64,000 nt of DNA from Pelagihabitans pacificus (GCF_009371985.2 NZ_VIKU02000003.1:491693-555692), one strand, 5' to 3'. Numbered from the stretch's first letter, positions 55,238 through 63,687 are shown. The notes: generated by a model not told the origin, from the sequence alone. Program-made: numbers and translations.

Positions 55238-55804
55238 ATGGGTTTGGGTCAAAGAAAAATCGTTATTACCGGAGGTCCCAGCACGGGAAAGACCTCGTTG
55301 ATCGAGGGTTTGGAAAAAGGAGGCCACCATTGTTTCCACGAGGTGATACGCTCGATGACTTTAGAAGCAAAACACGAAGGGGAAATCAAGCACTTCACCA
55401 CCAACCCGATCGCTTTGGTTTCGGACCCTATGGATTTCAATAGGAAAATATTGAAGGCGCGGGTTCAACACTATAGGGAAGCGACCCTACTACCTCAATC
55501 AAACGTTTTTTTTGACCGGGGCATTCCGGATGTGTTGGCGTATATGGACCATTTCGGTCAGGATTACGGCAACGAATTTATCGATACCGCCGCGGAAAAC
55601 AGGTACGACACGGTATTTCTATTGCCTATTTGGGAGGCTATCTACGTTTCCGACAATGAACGTTTCGAAAGTTATGATGAAGCATTGGCCATACACGACC
55701 ACCTGTGGGAAGCCTACACCCGTTTTGGTTACCACGTTATCGAAGTACCACGGGATACCGTAGAGGGCCGTGTTGCCTTCATATCAAAAACGTTGAATCT
55801 GTGA
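55238..55804 (+). CDS. AAA_28-type ATPase
   Basis: A 188-residue P-loop protein. GGPSTGKTSL near residue 12 is Walker A; FFDRGIPDVLAY near residue 90 resembles Walker B of nucleotide-kinase-like NTPases. It has no nucleic-acid motif. A TACTTTTG -7 box lies at 55217-55224. Its TGA overlaps the recQ GTG start by four bases (GTGA). Function unknown; it may phosphorylate or bind a small molecule. Confidence 0.83.
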   Translation: MGLGQRKIVITGGPSTGKTSLIEGLEKGGHHCFHEVIRSMTLEAKHEGEIKHFTTNPIALVSDPMDFNRKILKARVQHYREATLLPQSNVFFDRGIPDVLAYMDHFGQDYGNEFIDTAAENRYDTVFLLPIWEAIYVSDNERFESYDEALAIHDHLWEAYTRFGYHVIEVPRDTVEGRVAFISKTLNL

Positions 55805-57702
55805 AATCGCAAGACCCGAAAAATCTGTTAAGGCACTATTGGGGGTTTGATGAATTCAGGGGTTCGCAGCGAGCAATCATCGATGCGGTACTGGACGGAC
55901 AAGATGTGCTGGCCTTGATGCCAACGGGTGGGGGGAAATCGATTTGTTTTCAAATCCCCGCCCTCGCCCAAGACGGACTCTGCATTGTTGTTTCGCCCTT
56001 GGTGGCATTGATACAAAATCAGGTCAACGCTTTGAAAGAAATGGGAATCAAGGCCGTTGCGCTAACCGGAGGCATCGGCTACGACGAGGTGGATCAACTA
56101 TTGGACAACTGCTGTTTTGGGAATTACAAATTTCTGTATCTGTCACCCGAACGTTTAAGGCAAGACCTTGTTCAACAACGAATTCAGCGGATGAACGTAA
56201 ATCTCATTGCAATCGATGAGGCGCATTGCATTTCCCAATGGGGACACGATTTTAGACCCGCTTACCTTGAATGTTCCCTGCTTAGGGAGTTACTGCCCGA
56301 AATTCCGATGATTGCCTTGACGGCAACGGCTACGGAATTGGTCGGCAATGATATCGTCGCTAATTTAAAGCTTCGGGCACCCCTGTTGGTAAAAGACTCC
56401 TTTTCCCGTGGAAATATCGCATTCAGCGTACAATGGGCCGAGGACAAACCGTATCGCTTACAACAACTATGTGCCGAGGCGGGCAAAAGTACCATTGTAT
56501 ATGTACGTACCAGAAGACTGGCACAGGAGCTGGCACACTATCTAACGGCCGCAGGCCATCAAACCACATTTTTTCATGGAGGTATCCCAAAATCGGAAAA
56601 AAAAAGGAGACTGAATCTCTGGCTCGAAAACGAGGCGCGGATCATGGTAGCTACGAACGCCTTTGGAATGGGAATCGACAAGCCCGATGTAGGGCTCGTA
56701 GTACATTATCAAATTCCCGATTGTATCGAGAACTATTTTCAGGAGGCCGGTAGGGCAGGCAGGGACGGGCTACCCGCCAAAGCCGTACTGCTAACGAACA
56801 AAACGGATAAACAACAGGTAAAAGATCAATTTCTAAGCATACTCCCGAACACTGAATTTCTCAAAAAAGTATATAATAAGCTCAACAATTATTTTCAAAT
56901 AGCCTATGGGGAAGGAACCGATACGACCTATCCCCTCAACTTTCACGCGTTTTGCGATATCTATCGATTAAACTCGCTGTTAACCTTCAATGCCCTGCGC
57001 ATTCTAGACCAGCACTCGGTAGTAGCGTTAACCGAGTCGTTCTCCCAAAAGACAATGGTGCAGCTAACAGTGGGCAAACAAAAGCTATTCGAATATATAG
57101 AACGTCACCAAGAAATTGCTCCCGTGTTACAGACCTTGTTACGAACCTACGGTGGTATCTTTGATTTTGAAACCAAAATCAATCCCTTTTTGATTGCTAA
57201 AAAATCAGGCGGGACCGAAAAAAGGGTACTAGCGTTTTTGAAGCAGTTACACAAAGATGAAATCATTGATTACCACGCCAAAGAAAGTGACCTGTCCATC
57301 ACTTTTCTGGTACCGCGGGAAGATGATAGCACGATTAACCGTTTCGCCAAAGAAGTCAAGGAACGGCATCGGATCAAGGTGGACAACGTTCATAGTATGC
57401 TGGCGTACATCGATAACGATGAACTATGTAGAAATAGACAGTTACTAACGTATTTTGGCGAAAAAAATACTGTTGATTGTGGCATTTGCGATGTATGCCA
57501 AAGCGCCTCAGCATCCGAGAACGGCTCTTTCGAGACCATGGTAGACCAAATCATGCAATTATTGGCGAGAAAAAGTAGGGATTCCAGAACCTTGGTCGCC
57601 TCCTTGAACTTTGCGGAAAAGCAAGTGTTGAGCGGTATTCGGGAACTCTTGGAAGAAGGCCGCATTGCCGTCAATAGCAAAAATGAATATGAGATAGTAT
57701 GA
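55801..57702 (+). CDS. recQ: RecQ-family ATP-dependent DNA helicase
   Basis: A 633-residue superfamily 2 helicase. The GTG at 55801 (VKSQDPKNLLRHYWG) is the likely start; an upstream ATG at 55705 lies inside the ATPase gene and gives an unconserved tail. Walker A is MPTGGGKS, the DEAH box DEAHCISQWGHDFRP, and motif VI QEAGRAGRDG. The RecQ-C zinc ligands are in CRNRQLL and CGICDVC. No HRDC domain is present, so this is the short RecQ form. It unwinds 3'-5' in recombination repair. The gene overlaps fmt by four bases (ATGA). Confidence 0.92.
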   Translation: MKSQDPKNLLRHYWGFDEFRGSQRAIIDAVLDGQDVLALMPTGGGKSICFQIPALAQDGLCIVVSPLVALIQNQVNALKEMGIKAVALTGGIGYDEVDQLLDNCCFGNYKFLYLSPERLRQDLVQQRIQRMNVNLIAIDEAHCISQWGHDFRPAYLECSLLRELLPEIPMIALTATATELVGNDIVANLKLRAPLLVKDSFSRGNIAFSVQWAEDKPYRLQQLCAEAGKSTIVYVRTRRLAQELAHYLTAAGHQTTFFHGGIPKSEKKRRLNLWLENEARIMVATNAFGMGIDKPDVGLVVHYQIPDCIENYFQEAGRAGRDGLPAKAVLLTNKTDKQQVKDQFLSILPNTEFLKKVYNKLNNYFQIAYGEGTDTTYPLNFHAFCDIYRLNSLLTFNALRILDQHSVVALTESFSQKTMVQLTVGKQKLFEYIERHQEIAPVLQTLLRTYGGIFDFETKINPFLIAKKSGGTEKRVLAFLKQLHKDEIIDYHAKESDLSITFLVPREDDSTINRFAKEVKERHRIKVDNVHSMLAYIDNDELCRNRQLLTYFGEKNTVDCGICDVCQSASASENGSFETMVDQIMQLLARKSRDSRTLVASLNFAEKQVLSGIRELLEEGRIAVNSKNEYEIV

Positions 57703-58646
57703 GAAAATTGAGAATTGTTTTTATGGGTACCCCGAATTTCGCAGTGGCCACGCTGGCCGCCCTGGTCGATAATGGCTATGAAGTCGTGGGTGTGGTAACC
57801 GCACCGGACCGTCCGGCAGGACGCGGTCGGAAAATACAATCGTCGGCGGTGAAACAGTTTGCCGAGCAAAAGCGCCTCCTTGTGTTACAGCCTACCAATT
57901 TAAAAGACCCGGATTTCCTTGCAACGTTAAGGGATTTGGATGCTAATCTGCAGGTTGTGGTCGCTTTCAGAATGTTGCCCAGAGCAGTATGGGAAATGCC
58001 CGAGTACGGTACTTTTAACCTACACGCCTCACTCCTGCCCGATTATCGGGGCGCGGCTCCTATCAACTGGGCCATTATAAATGGGGAATCCCAAACAGGG
58101 GTAACCACCTTTTTTATTGATGACAAGATCGATACCGGGGAAATTATTCTTCAGGAAGCCCTCCCCATCGATGAAGACGAGACGGCTGGCATCCTACACG
58201 ATAAACTGATGCATCTCGGGGCCAAATTGGTGGTCAAAACGGTAGCCATGATAGCAAAAAACGAGGTCGTTACCCAAAAACAACCTGTTCAAAAGCAGCA
58301 AAAGACCGCTCCAAAATTATACAAGGAAACCTGTAAGATCGATTGGGGAAAATCGATACATGCCATACATAACCATATTCGAGGGTTAAGTCCCTATCCG
58401 GCAGCATGGGCCCATCTCATCAACGGTGACAAGAAGTTGTCGTTAAAAATCTATAGGACAGATAAGGAATTGGTATCCCACCAGCATCCGAACGGGAGCT
58501 TGTTCGTAACTAAAAACGAAATGAAAGTAGCGGTCGAGGGCGGTTATCTGAAGTTACTGGAAGTACAATTACAGGGAGCAAAAAAGATGAATATTAGAGA
58601 CCTACTGAATGGCCTTAAGTTGGAAGAAACGGCCTATATGGCTTGA
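57699..58646 (+). CDS. fmt: Methionyl-tRNA formyltransferase
   Basis: A 315-residue enzyme. MRKLRIVFMGTPNFAV starts the N-terminal formyl-transfer domain; NLHASLLPDYRGAAPINWAI carries the catalytic His and the SLLPxYRG folate signature; the C-terminal OB domain binds the tRNA acceptor. It formylates Met-tRNAi with 10-formyl-tetrahydrofolate. The ATG overlaps the recQ stop, indicating coupling. Confidence 0.95.
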   Translation: MRKLRIVFMGTPNFAVATLAALVDNGYEVVGVVTAPDRPAGRGRKIQSSAVKQFAEQKRLLVLQPTNLKDPDFLATLRDLDANLQVVVAFRMLPRAVWEMPEYGTFNLHASLLPDYRGAAPINWAIINGESQTGVTTFFIDDKIDTGEIILQEALPIDEDETAGILHDKLMHLGAKLVVKTVAMIAKNEVVTQKQPVQKQQKTAPKLYKETCKIDWGKSIHAIHNHIRGLSPYPAAWAHLINGDKKLSLKIYRTDKELVSHQHPNGSLFVTKNEMKVAVEGGYLKLLEVQLQGAKKMNIRDLLNGLKLEETAYMA

Positions 58647-58747
58647 ACCCCCGTCACTATTGGGCTGGGCGAAGGGCTTAAAAAGCTTCAGTTTATCAAC
58701 AAAGAGCCCGAGTTATCAACAAAAACGCTGATTTAGCCCCATTTTAC

Positions 58748-58777
58748 TTGTGTTCAACCCAAATCCGTATAAATTTG
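58748..58777 (+). promoter_or_regulatory. Promoter of the HU gene
   Basis: TTG (58748-58750), 19 bases, then TAAATTTG (58770-58777) is a good Bacteroidota promoter. Transcription would start near 58783, leaving an AT-rich 40-base leader before the HU ATG. Confidence 0.75.
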
Positions 58778-58822
58778 TCCAACGATTAAAATTATTTTAA
58801 CAACAATTAATTTAATTACATT

Positions 58823-59095
58823 ATGAACAAAACAGAATTAATCGATGCTATGGCAGCTGACGCTGGCATCACTAAAGCTGCGGCTAAAAAATCTTTGGAA
58901 TCTTTCTTGGGCAACGTTGAGAAGTCTCTTAAGAAAGGGAACCGTGTATCACTAGTAGGTTTCGGATCTTGGTCCGTATCTAGAAGAAACGCAAGGGAAG
59001 GTAGAAACCCATCCACTGGAAAAACTATCCAAATTGCTGCTAAAAATGTTGTTAAGTTTAAAGCTGGTGCCGATTTGAGCAGTGCTGTAAACTAA
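58823..59095 (+). CDS. HU-family DNA-binding protein
   Basis: A 90-residue histone-like protein. MNKTELIDAMAADAGITKAAAKKS is the dimerising helical part; the beta arm carries FGSWSVSRRNAREGRNPSTGK with the intercalating Pro. Codon use looks biased toward a small set (GCT, AAA, GGT), as for highly expressed genes and unlike its neighbours. HU bends and compacts DNA. A strong promoter and terminator make it a single-gene unit. Confidence 0.95.
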   Translation: MNKTELIDAMAADAGITKAAAKKSLESFLGNVEKSLKKGNRVSLVGFGSWSVSRRNAREGRNPSTGKTIQIAAKNVVKFKAGADLSSAVN

Positions 59096-59116
59096 AATAT
59101 ACCTTTTCACATCAGA

Positions 59117-59149
59117 AAAGCATCCCGGTACCCGGGATGCTTTTTTTTA
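59117..59149 (+). terminator. Rho-independent terminator of the HU gene
   Basis: AAAAGCATCCCGG (59117-59129) and CCGGGATGCTTTT (59132-59144) form a near-perfect hairpin followed by eight T. It lies 22 bases after the HU stop. Confidence 0.92.
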
Positions 59150-59206
59150 CCAACCTTTGGTGTTTATAGGAATTATCTTAATTTAGGGTGGTTAAGTTAT
59201 CGTACT

Positions 59207-59767
59207 ATGATCGGCCTAAAACCAAAAAAGGGAAAACTATTGATCGCGGAACCAAGCCTTACGGGCGATGTTTCCTTTAACCGTTCCGTGGTGCTTCTTG
59301 CCGAGCACAATGAAGAGGGTTCCATCGGCTTCATATTGAACAAACCACTGGAATACAGCATCAACGATCTTGTTTCGGAAATCGATATCCCCCTTCAAGT
59401 TTATAACGGCGGCCCTGTAGAACAAGACAATCTTTATTTTATTCATAAAGTGCCCCATCTCATCGATAATAGTATTGAAATATCCGATGGTATCTACTGG
59501 GGGGGCGACTTCGAAAAGACCATTGCCTTGATCAACCAAAAATTGATTTCTGAAAATGATATCAGATTCTTTCTAGGATATTCAGGATGGTCTTCGCTTC
59601 AGTTGGACCAAGAGCTTACCTCAAAGTCCTGGATCGTAGTGAAGAACCAATATGAGAGTGCCATTATTCAAAAATCCCCGTCGGCATTTTGGAAAGAAAA
59701 AATGATCGAACTGGGTGGTGATTATCTCTTATGGTCCAATGCCCCTGAAAACCCAAGTCTGAATTAA
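59207..59767 (+). CDS. YqgE/AlgH-family protein
   Basis: A 186-residue protein with the family pattern GKLLIAEPSLTGDVSFNRSVVLLAEHNEEGSIGFILNKPL and LGYSGWSSLQLDQEL. AlgH homologues are widespread; a role as a regulator has been proposed, without clear biochemistry. Its stop overlaps the convergent aminotransferase gene by four bases. Confidence 0.9.
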   Translation: MIGLKPKKGKLLIAEPSLTGDVSFNRSVVLLAEHNEEGSIGFILNKPLEYSINDLVSEIDIPLQVYNGGPVEQDNLYFIHKVPHLIDNSIEISDGIYWGGDFEKTIALINQKLISENDIRFFLGYSGWSSLQLDQELTSKSWIVVKNQYESAIIQKSPSAFWKEKMIELGGDYLLWSNAPENPSLN

Positions 59768-60621
59768 GCGTTTTCGTTCGAAAACCTGGCCACGGCGTTC
59801 AGTTTTCCCAGTAACTCCCTGACTATCGTATTTCCGAACTGTTTTTTTCGATATTTGGTAATAGGTTGTATGCCAACAATCGTGTTCGTAAGAAACAGCT
59901 CATCGGCTTTTTGCAGGTCAAAAGGGGAAATCGAGGCTTCTATCAACTCATAGGCTGCCAACTTGTCGACAAGCTCCATTATCTTTTTTCGAACGATTCC
60001 ATTGAGGCAACCATCTTTTAAGGGGGGTGTCTTCACCGTGTTCCCCGAGACTAGAAAAAAATTTCCGTTCAAGGCTTCCACCACTTGCTTCGCATTGTTC
60101 AACAGCAAGCAATTTTGATAGCCGTTTTCCTTGGCGAAAATACTGCCTACCACGTTCAGAATTTTGTTGTTGGTCTTTAAGGATGACAATAGATCGGGAT
60201 TCACAAAAAAATCCTTAAAAAGTTCTACCTCATAATCCCCTGTATCGATCAAATAAAACGGAGAATCCAAAGGGCCTGCTTCCATGATATAAGAGACCTC
60301 ATTGGTCCGGGGGGTATAAAGTCCCCCAGGGTTTCGGAAAACCGTAAGACGAACCCTGGCCGGACTTTTTTCGAGCTTATTGGCCCTCAATACCTCCAGC
60401 AGTTCGGCCTCTAGGGCTTCCATGGTAAAACGCATGGGAATCTCCATTCGTAAAATACGCATGGAGGCCATCAATCGTAAGTAGTGTTCCTCCCAAAAGA
60501 AAATGGTGCCGTTCACCGTTCGAATCGTTTCGAATAAGGCATCGCCATAGCGTAGGCCACGGTTGTTGTGGTTGATGAAATCACTGCCCGACACAATGAG
60601 TTTTCCGTTGAAATTGACCAT
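59764..60621 (-). CDS. Class IV aminotransferase (PabC/BCAT-like)
   Basis: A 285-residue PLP enzyme of fold type IV, begun at the ATG at 60621 (MVNFNGK); the longer frame starts inside the -7 box CAAAGATA (60649-60656) and is unlikely. LRYGDALFETIRT and NGNFFLV are family motifs; the cofactor lysine is probably in SLKTNNKI, at about residue 145. The sequence fits 4-amino-4-deoxychorismate lyase (folate synthesis) or a branched-chain/D-amino-acid aminotransferase; the former is favoured by length only. Confidence 0.83.
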   Translation of the reverse strand: MVNFNGKLIVSGSDFINHNNRGLRYGDALFETIRTVNGTIFFWEEHYLRLMASMRILRMEIPMRFTMEALEAELLEVLRANKLEKSPARVRLTVFRNPGGLYTPRTNEVSYIMEAGPLDSPFYLIDTGDYEVELFKDFFVNPDLLSSLKTNNKILNVVGSIFAKENGYQNCLLLNNAKQVVEALNGNFFLVSGNTVKTPPLKDGCLNGIVRKKIMELVDKLAAYELIEASISPFDLQKADELFLTNTIVGIQPITKYRKKQFGNTIVRELLGKLNAVARFSNENA

Positions 60622-60679
60622 AAAAAAACCTTGATTAGAAATCAAGGTCAAAGATACGTTTATTAGTAGAGCGATCTCT

Positions 60680-61063
60680 CTATTTGGATCCCAAAACCTG
60701 TTTAAGACTGGCTACTTGGTTTTCCCATAGCATCTTTGCCTCCTCTACCTCATCTTCCTCGGCAAAATCGGTAATAAAGAGCGAGACATCCGAAGTGATC
60801 TCGTCTACGATAATCTTCATTTCGAAGTACGAGCCGTCATCATTCTCTTCCCATGCGAATTTTACGAACTCATCGGTTTTTCTTTTTATCAATTTGGCTA
60901 CTTCCTCGGACCCGTCCCAGATAAAGCTGAACAGTTCTCCCCGTGAATTCACATTATCGGCAAACCATTCGGAAAGTCCGGATGGGGTCGATAGGTACTG
61001 GTACAACAATTGGGGTGATGATTGTATTACAAATTCAAGTTCAAACTTTACTTTATCGTCCAT
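60680..61063 (-). CDS. START-like (AHSA1-type) protein
   Basis: A 127-residue cytoplasmic protein with the helix-grip fold: KFELEFVIQSSPQLLYQYLSTPSGLSEWFADNV at the N-terminus, FSFIWDGSEEVAKL in the middle and a C-terminal helix LWENQVASLKQVL. This short START-like protein is conserved in Bacteroidota. Ligand and role unknown. It lies 58 bases upstream of the aminotransferase gene on the same strand. Confidence 0.85.
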   Translation of the reverse strand: MDDKVKFELEFVIQSSPQLLYQYLSTPSGLSEWFADNVNSRGELFSFIWDGSEEVAKLIKRKTDEFVKFAWEENDDGSYFEMKIIVDEITSDVSLFITDFAEEDEVEEAKMLWENQVASLKQVLGSK

Positions 61064-61152
61064 TCGGGTAGCATCTAGTTAATATGGGCAATATATAGAT
61101 TTCCAAATGATAAAAAAATAAAACCCCTAGAATATTTTTTAATAAGGGAATG

Positions 61153-61183
61153 TTGATAGGGATGAAATTAAACTTTATATTTG
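61153..61183 (+). promoter_or_regulatory. Promoter of tRNA-Met and its leader
   Basis: TTG (61153-61155), 20 bases, then TATATTTG (61176-61183) matches the Bacteroidota consensus. It would start transcription near 61189, leaving an approximately 144-base leader before the tRNA. Confidence 0.72.
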
Positions 61184-61188
61184 CAGCC

Positions 61189-61332
61189 GTTTTTACACTG
61201 GTTGGTAGGTTCCAAAGTAGGACGAACGGCGTTGCCGGGAAGCTTATACGCCGGGGTTCGTAGACGGCGGCACGACAAGGTCGAGGAATCGTATCCACTA
61301 GCATTAAATTGAGATGGTAAAATGCATATTTT
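61189..61332 (+). other. Structured leader region upstream of tRNA-Met
   Basis: The stretch between the promoter and tRNA-Met is GC-richer than the surroundings and folds into a hairpin: ACGAACGGCG at 61222-61231 pairs with CGCC-GGG-GTTCGT at 61249-61261 (10 pairs with a three-base bulge). No long ORF with protein-like sequence is present. It could be a small RNA, a processed leader or a decayed tRNA; I cannot name a family. Confidence 0.4.
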
Positions 61333-61409
61333 GGCGAGGTAGCTCAGCTGGTTAGAGCGTCGGATTCATAACCCGGAGGCCGAGGGTTCAAGTCCCTCTC
61401 TCGCTACCA
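61333..61409 (+). tRNA. tRNA-Met (anticodon CAT)
   Basis: GGCGAGG pairs with CTCTCGCT-type 3' acceptor sequence, followed by A and an encoded CCA (61407-61409). The D arm is GCTC...GAGC, the anticodon loop TTCATAA gives CAT, and the T arm GAGGG-TTCAAGT-CCCTC is regular. The G1:U72 pair and D loop argue for the elongator, not the initiator. The base 31:39 pair reads A opposite C. A lysidine-modified Ile tRNA cannot be excluded by sequence alone. Confidence 0.9.
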
Positions 61410-61415
61410 CTAACT

Positions 61416-61449
61416 AAGGGGTCTTCAAAAATTGAAGCCCCTTTTTCTT
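61416..61449 (+). terminator. Rho-independent terminator after tRNA-Met
   Basis: AAGGGG-T-CTTCAA (61416-61428) and TTGAAG-CCCCTT (61432-61443) form a 12-base-pair stem with one bulge, followed by a T-rich tail. It ends the tRNA-Met transcript seven bases after the CCA. Confidence 0.9.
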
Positions 61450-61546
61450 TTCCCGGGTACAACACAGATACCGTAAATCGAGGTTTTTTCAACAGGAATT
61501 GGATTTAAACGTATTTCATGTCAAATGGTTGTAAAAGTTATTGCAA

Positions 61547-61927
61547 CTATTTCGCCATATAATCCTGCCAGGTGACCAAGACATATTTTTCTTTGCCTCT
61601 TTCGCTCGTTTTCAGAAAACCGTATTCGTAAACAAAGAGGTAGACGTCCCCTTTCTTGTTTTTCCAATAATGTGTGAAGAAGTTCGGGTCGAACCCGGAT
61701 TCCAATAAAACCTGTCCCCTTATGGTCACCTTTCCCCCCTTATTGTATTCCTTAAGTACCCTGCGGTTCAATTTTAGCTGATTGTCTACCTTGTTATAAA
61801 ATCGTACCGGGCTCTCCTTCGCCTTTTTATATTGAAATGCACTTTTACAATGTAAATCACAATACTTTTTATCCGTTCGTCCCGTAAGCAACTTTCCACA
61901 GTAAAGGCATTTCTTTTGTATTCGCAT
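61547..61927 (-). CDS. Small zinc-ribbon protein of unknown function
   Basis: A 126-residue protein with a four-Cys ribbon at the N-terminus: Cys7-x2-Cys10 and Cys23-x3-Cys27, the second pair in KKYCDLHCKSAF. The rest is basic and aromatic (TIRGQVLLESGFDPNFFTHYW, YLFVYEYGFLKTS). I do not recognise a named family; similar short proteins occur in Flavobacteriia. It is divergent from the tyrosine recombinase gene, separated by 95 bases with two TATTCGA repeats 11 bases apart (61949 and 61960). Confidence 0.75.
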   Translation of the reverse strand: MRIQKKCLYCGKLLTGRTDKKYCDLHCKSAFQYKKAKESPVRFYNKVDNQLKLNRRVLKEYNKGGKVTIRGQVLLESGFDPNFFTHYWKNKKGDVYLFVYEYGFLKTSERGKEKYVLVTWQDYMAK

Positions 61928-62022
61928 ACTATAAATTTAAAAGAATATTATTCGAACACTATTCGATTAAGATACGACTAAAAAGTTTTCGATCCTTATC
62001 TTGAACCAAAATCAATCTACCA

Positions 62023-63168
62023 ATGCGGAACATTACTATTACGCTCAACAAATTGAACCATAGGGGTCAAGAACTGCTTTTAGTCTCCTTTCCTTACCAT
62101 TATGAAACCAAGGAATATCTGAAGGACTTCGATGGTGTGAGATGGAGTAAGGAATTAAAGCGTTTTTATGTTCCCTTTTCAAAAACGACCACCAATGCCC
62201 TTTTTCAATACCTACGCAAACGAAAATACTATGTCGACTATGAAGCCCTTAAAAATGGGTATAACCAAAAATCAAGCACCGGTAGAATTGTCAGAGAGAA
62301 AATTGGCATCTCAAAAAAGCCTCACGAACATGTCCTGAAAAAAATACACTCGTTCAAAAAATGGATGAGGCAAAGAAGGTACAGCGCACATACCATTAAT
62401 ACCTATGAGAGTATGCTTCTGATGTTCTTCGGCTTTCATCATACCAAGAGGCTACCGGAAATAGACAAAAACGACCTTGAAAACTTTAATACCAACTACA
62501 TTTTGGCCAACGGTTATTCATTCACTTATCAAAATCAGGCAATAAGCGCGTTGAAACTTTTCTATAAACACGAGGGTCGCGATATCTCTATGGCAGATTC
62601 ACTTGAACGCCCTAAAAAAGAGTCTAAACTACCGGAAGTATTGAGTATTGATGAAGTAAAGAACATTCTGTCCTCAATTTCCAATTTAAAACACCAGACC
62701 TTACTCAGCATGTTGTATGCCTGTGGTCTTCGTATAGGAGAGTGTTTGAACATTAAAACCAAGGATTTGAATCTCGACAGAGGTTTTACCCACATCAAGT
62801 CTGGCAAGGGTCGCAAGGACAGATATGTTCCCATACCCCATCGGATGTGCATTCTTTTGAAGAAATATATTGACGCCTACCAACCTAGCGATTATTTGTT
62901 CGAAGGGGCAAACGGTGGGAAGTACTCCCCTGTAAGCGCACGGCAACTATTAAAAAGGGCCGTAAACACCATTGGCATCAAGAAATCCATTACCCTGCAT
63001 ACCTTGAGACATAGCCATGCGACACATTTGCTTGAACGTGGTACGGATATTAGGTATATTCAGGAACTTTTAGGTCATAACAGTCCTAAGACTACCATGA
63101 TTTATACTCATGTGAGCAGTGCTAGTTTAGATAGCATAAAAAACCCTTTCGATGACTTTACGATTTAA
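62023..63168 (+). CDS. Tyrosine recombinase of a probable cassette array
   Basis: A 381-residue tyrosine recombinase. An N-terminal region (about residues 1-100) precedes the SAM-like core-binding domain (110-185); the catalytic domain has Arg237 (CGLRIGE), a Lys near 262 (GKGRKDR), His326 and Arg329 (LHTLRH), His352 (LLGHNS) and nucleophile Tyr361 (IYTHVS), a full set. It resembles XerC/D and the recombinases that accompany gene arrays in Bacteroidota. The gene points into an AT-rich region with inverted repeats and small unrelated genes, so it probably inserts or excises these. It ends with KNPFDDF. Confidence 0.9.
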   Translation: MRNITITLNKLNHRGQELLLVSFPYHYETKEYLKDFDGVRWSKELKRFYVPFSKTTTNALFQYLRKRKYYVDYEALKNGYNQKSSTGRIVREKIGISKKPHEHVLKKIHSFKKWMRQRRYSAHTINTYESMLLMFFGFHHTKRLPEIDKNDLENFNTNYILANGYSFTYQNQAISALKLFYKHEGRDISMADSLERPKKESKLPEVLSIDEVKNILSSISNLKHQTLLSMLYACGLRIGECLNIKTKDLNLDRGFTHIKSGKGRKDRYVPIPHRMCILLKKYIDAYQPSDYLFEGANGGKYSPVSARQLLKRAVNTIGIKKSITLHTLRHSHATHLLERGTDIRYIQELLGHNSPKTTMIYTHVSSASLDSIKNPFDDFTI

Positions 63169-63179
63169 AATAAAAAACA

Positions 63180-63213
63180 ACGCTTTTCATCGGTTTTATA
63201 CCGAAATGGGCGT
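63180..63213 (+). other. Hairpin between recombinase and first cassette
   Basis: ACGC (63180-63183) pairs with GCGT (63210-63213), and TCGGT (63190-63194) with ACCGA (63200-63204) around TTTAT. It lies 12 bases past the recombinase stop. Without a T-run it is a poor terminator; a role as primary attachment site (attI-like) is possible. Confidence 0.45.
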
Positions 63214-63244
63214 ATAAAAATGTATTTTACATCTATATAAACAA

Positions 63245-63254
63245 GTTGTAGCAC
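63245..63254 (+). repeat. Cassette-boundary repeat, left copy
   Basis: GTTGTAGCAC stands 9 bases before the first cassette ATG. Its exact inverse GTGCTACAAC occurs at 63688-63697 after the gene, and a variant GTTAGCAAC is at 63883-63891 before the next gene. This arrangement fits recombination boundaries. Confidence 0.6.
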
Positions 63255-63263
63255 ATTTAAAAA

Positions 63264-63677
63264 ATGAATAGAATAAAATTTACTTTGTTGATATTATCAA
63301 CATTTTTAGTACACGGTTGTTCATCAGAAGAAGACCCAATGACGGACGCTGAAAAATATATGGCAGATAAATATAATGCAGAATGGACTGATATTGTTAT
63401 TAACCAAACGGAAACAAAAAGGAATGGAAAAGTGACGGAAAAGAGAGCGTATATAGGCGTCCAACTTAAAAACTCTACGGACATTGATAGAATACTAGTA
63501 GAGGAAGATTACGCAAGAAAAAAAATGAAGAGTGTTGCTGAATTTGTTGTTGATTCAGTTGATTTGGGAGAAATACCTTTTGTACCGAATGAGATTGACA
63601 TTGAATTTATAAAAGAAGATGGATTTTTATTTTTCAAAAACAAGAAAAACCAAATAATGACTTTTAATTTGGACTGA
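63264..63677 (+). CDS. Small lipoprotein, first cassette gene
   Basis: A 137-residue protein with a lipoprotein signal (lipobox VHGC, Cys19) and an acidic, Lys-rich body (DAEKYMADKYNAEWTDIVIN). No family recognised. Its codon use is more AT-rich than the rest of the window (many AAA, GAA, ATA), fitting acquisition from elsewhere. It is bounded by GTTGTAGCAC and its inverted copy and lies directly behind the recombinase. Confidence 0.75.
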   Translation: MNRIKFTLLILSTFLVHGCSSEEDPMTDAEKYMADKYNAEWTDIVINQTETKRNGKVTEKRAYIGVQLKNSTDIDRILVEEDYARKKMKSVAEFVVDSVDLGEIPFVPNEIDIEFIKEDGFLFFKNKKNQIMTFNLD

Positions 63678-63687
63678 AAGTAAAAAC

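Noticed and set aside
61053..61304. Minus-strand 83-residue frame before tRNA-Met
   Set aside because: It lies antisense to the tRNA promoter and leader, overlaps the START-like gene start, and has no protein-like pattern.
61333..63168. tRNA-Met as integration site of a genomic island carrying the recombinase
   Set aside because: No repeat of the tRNA 3' end is visible to the right within the window, and a terminator and a divergent gene separate them; the island's right border may be outside.
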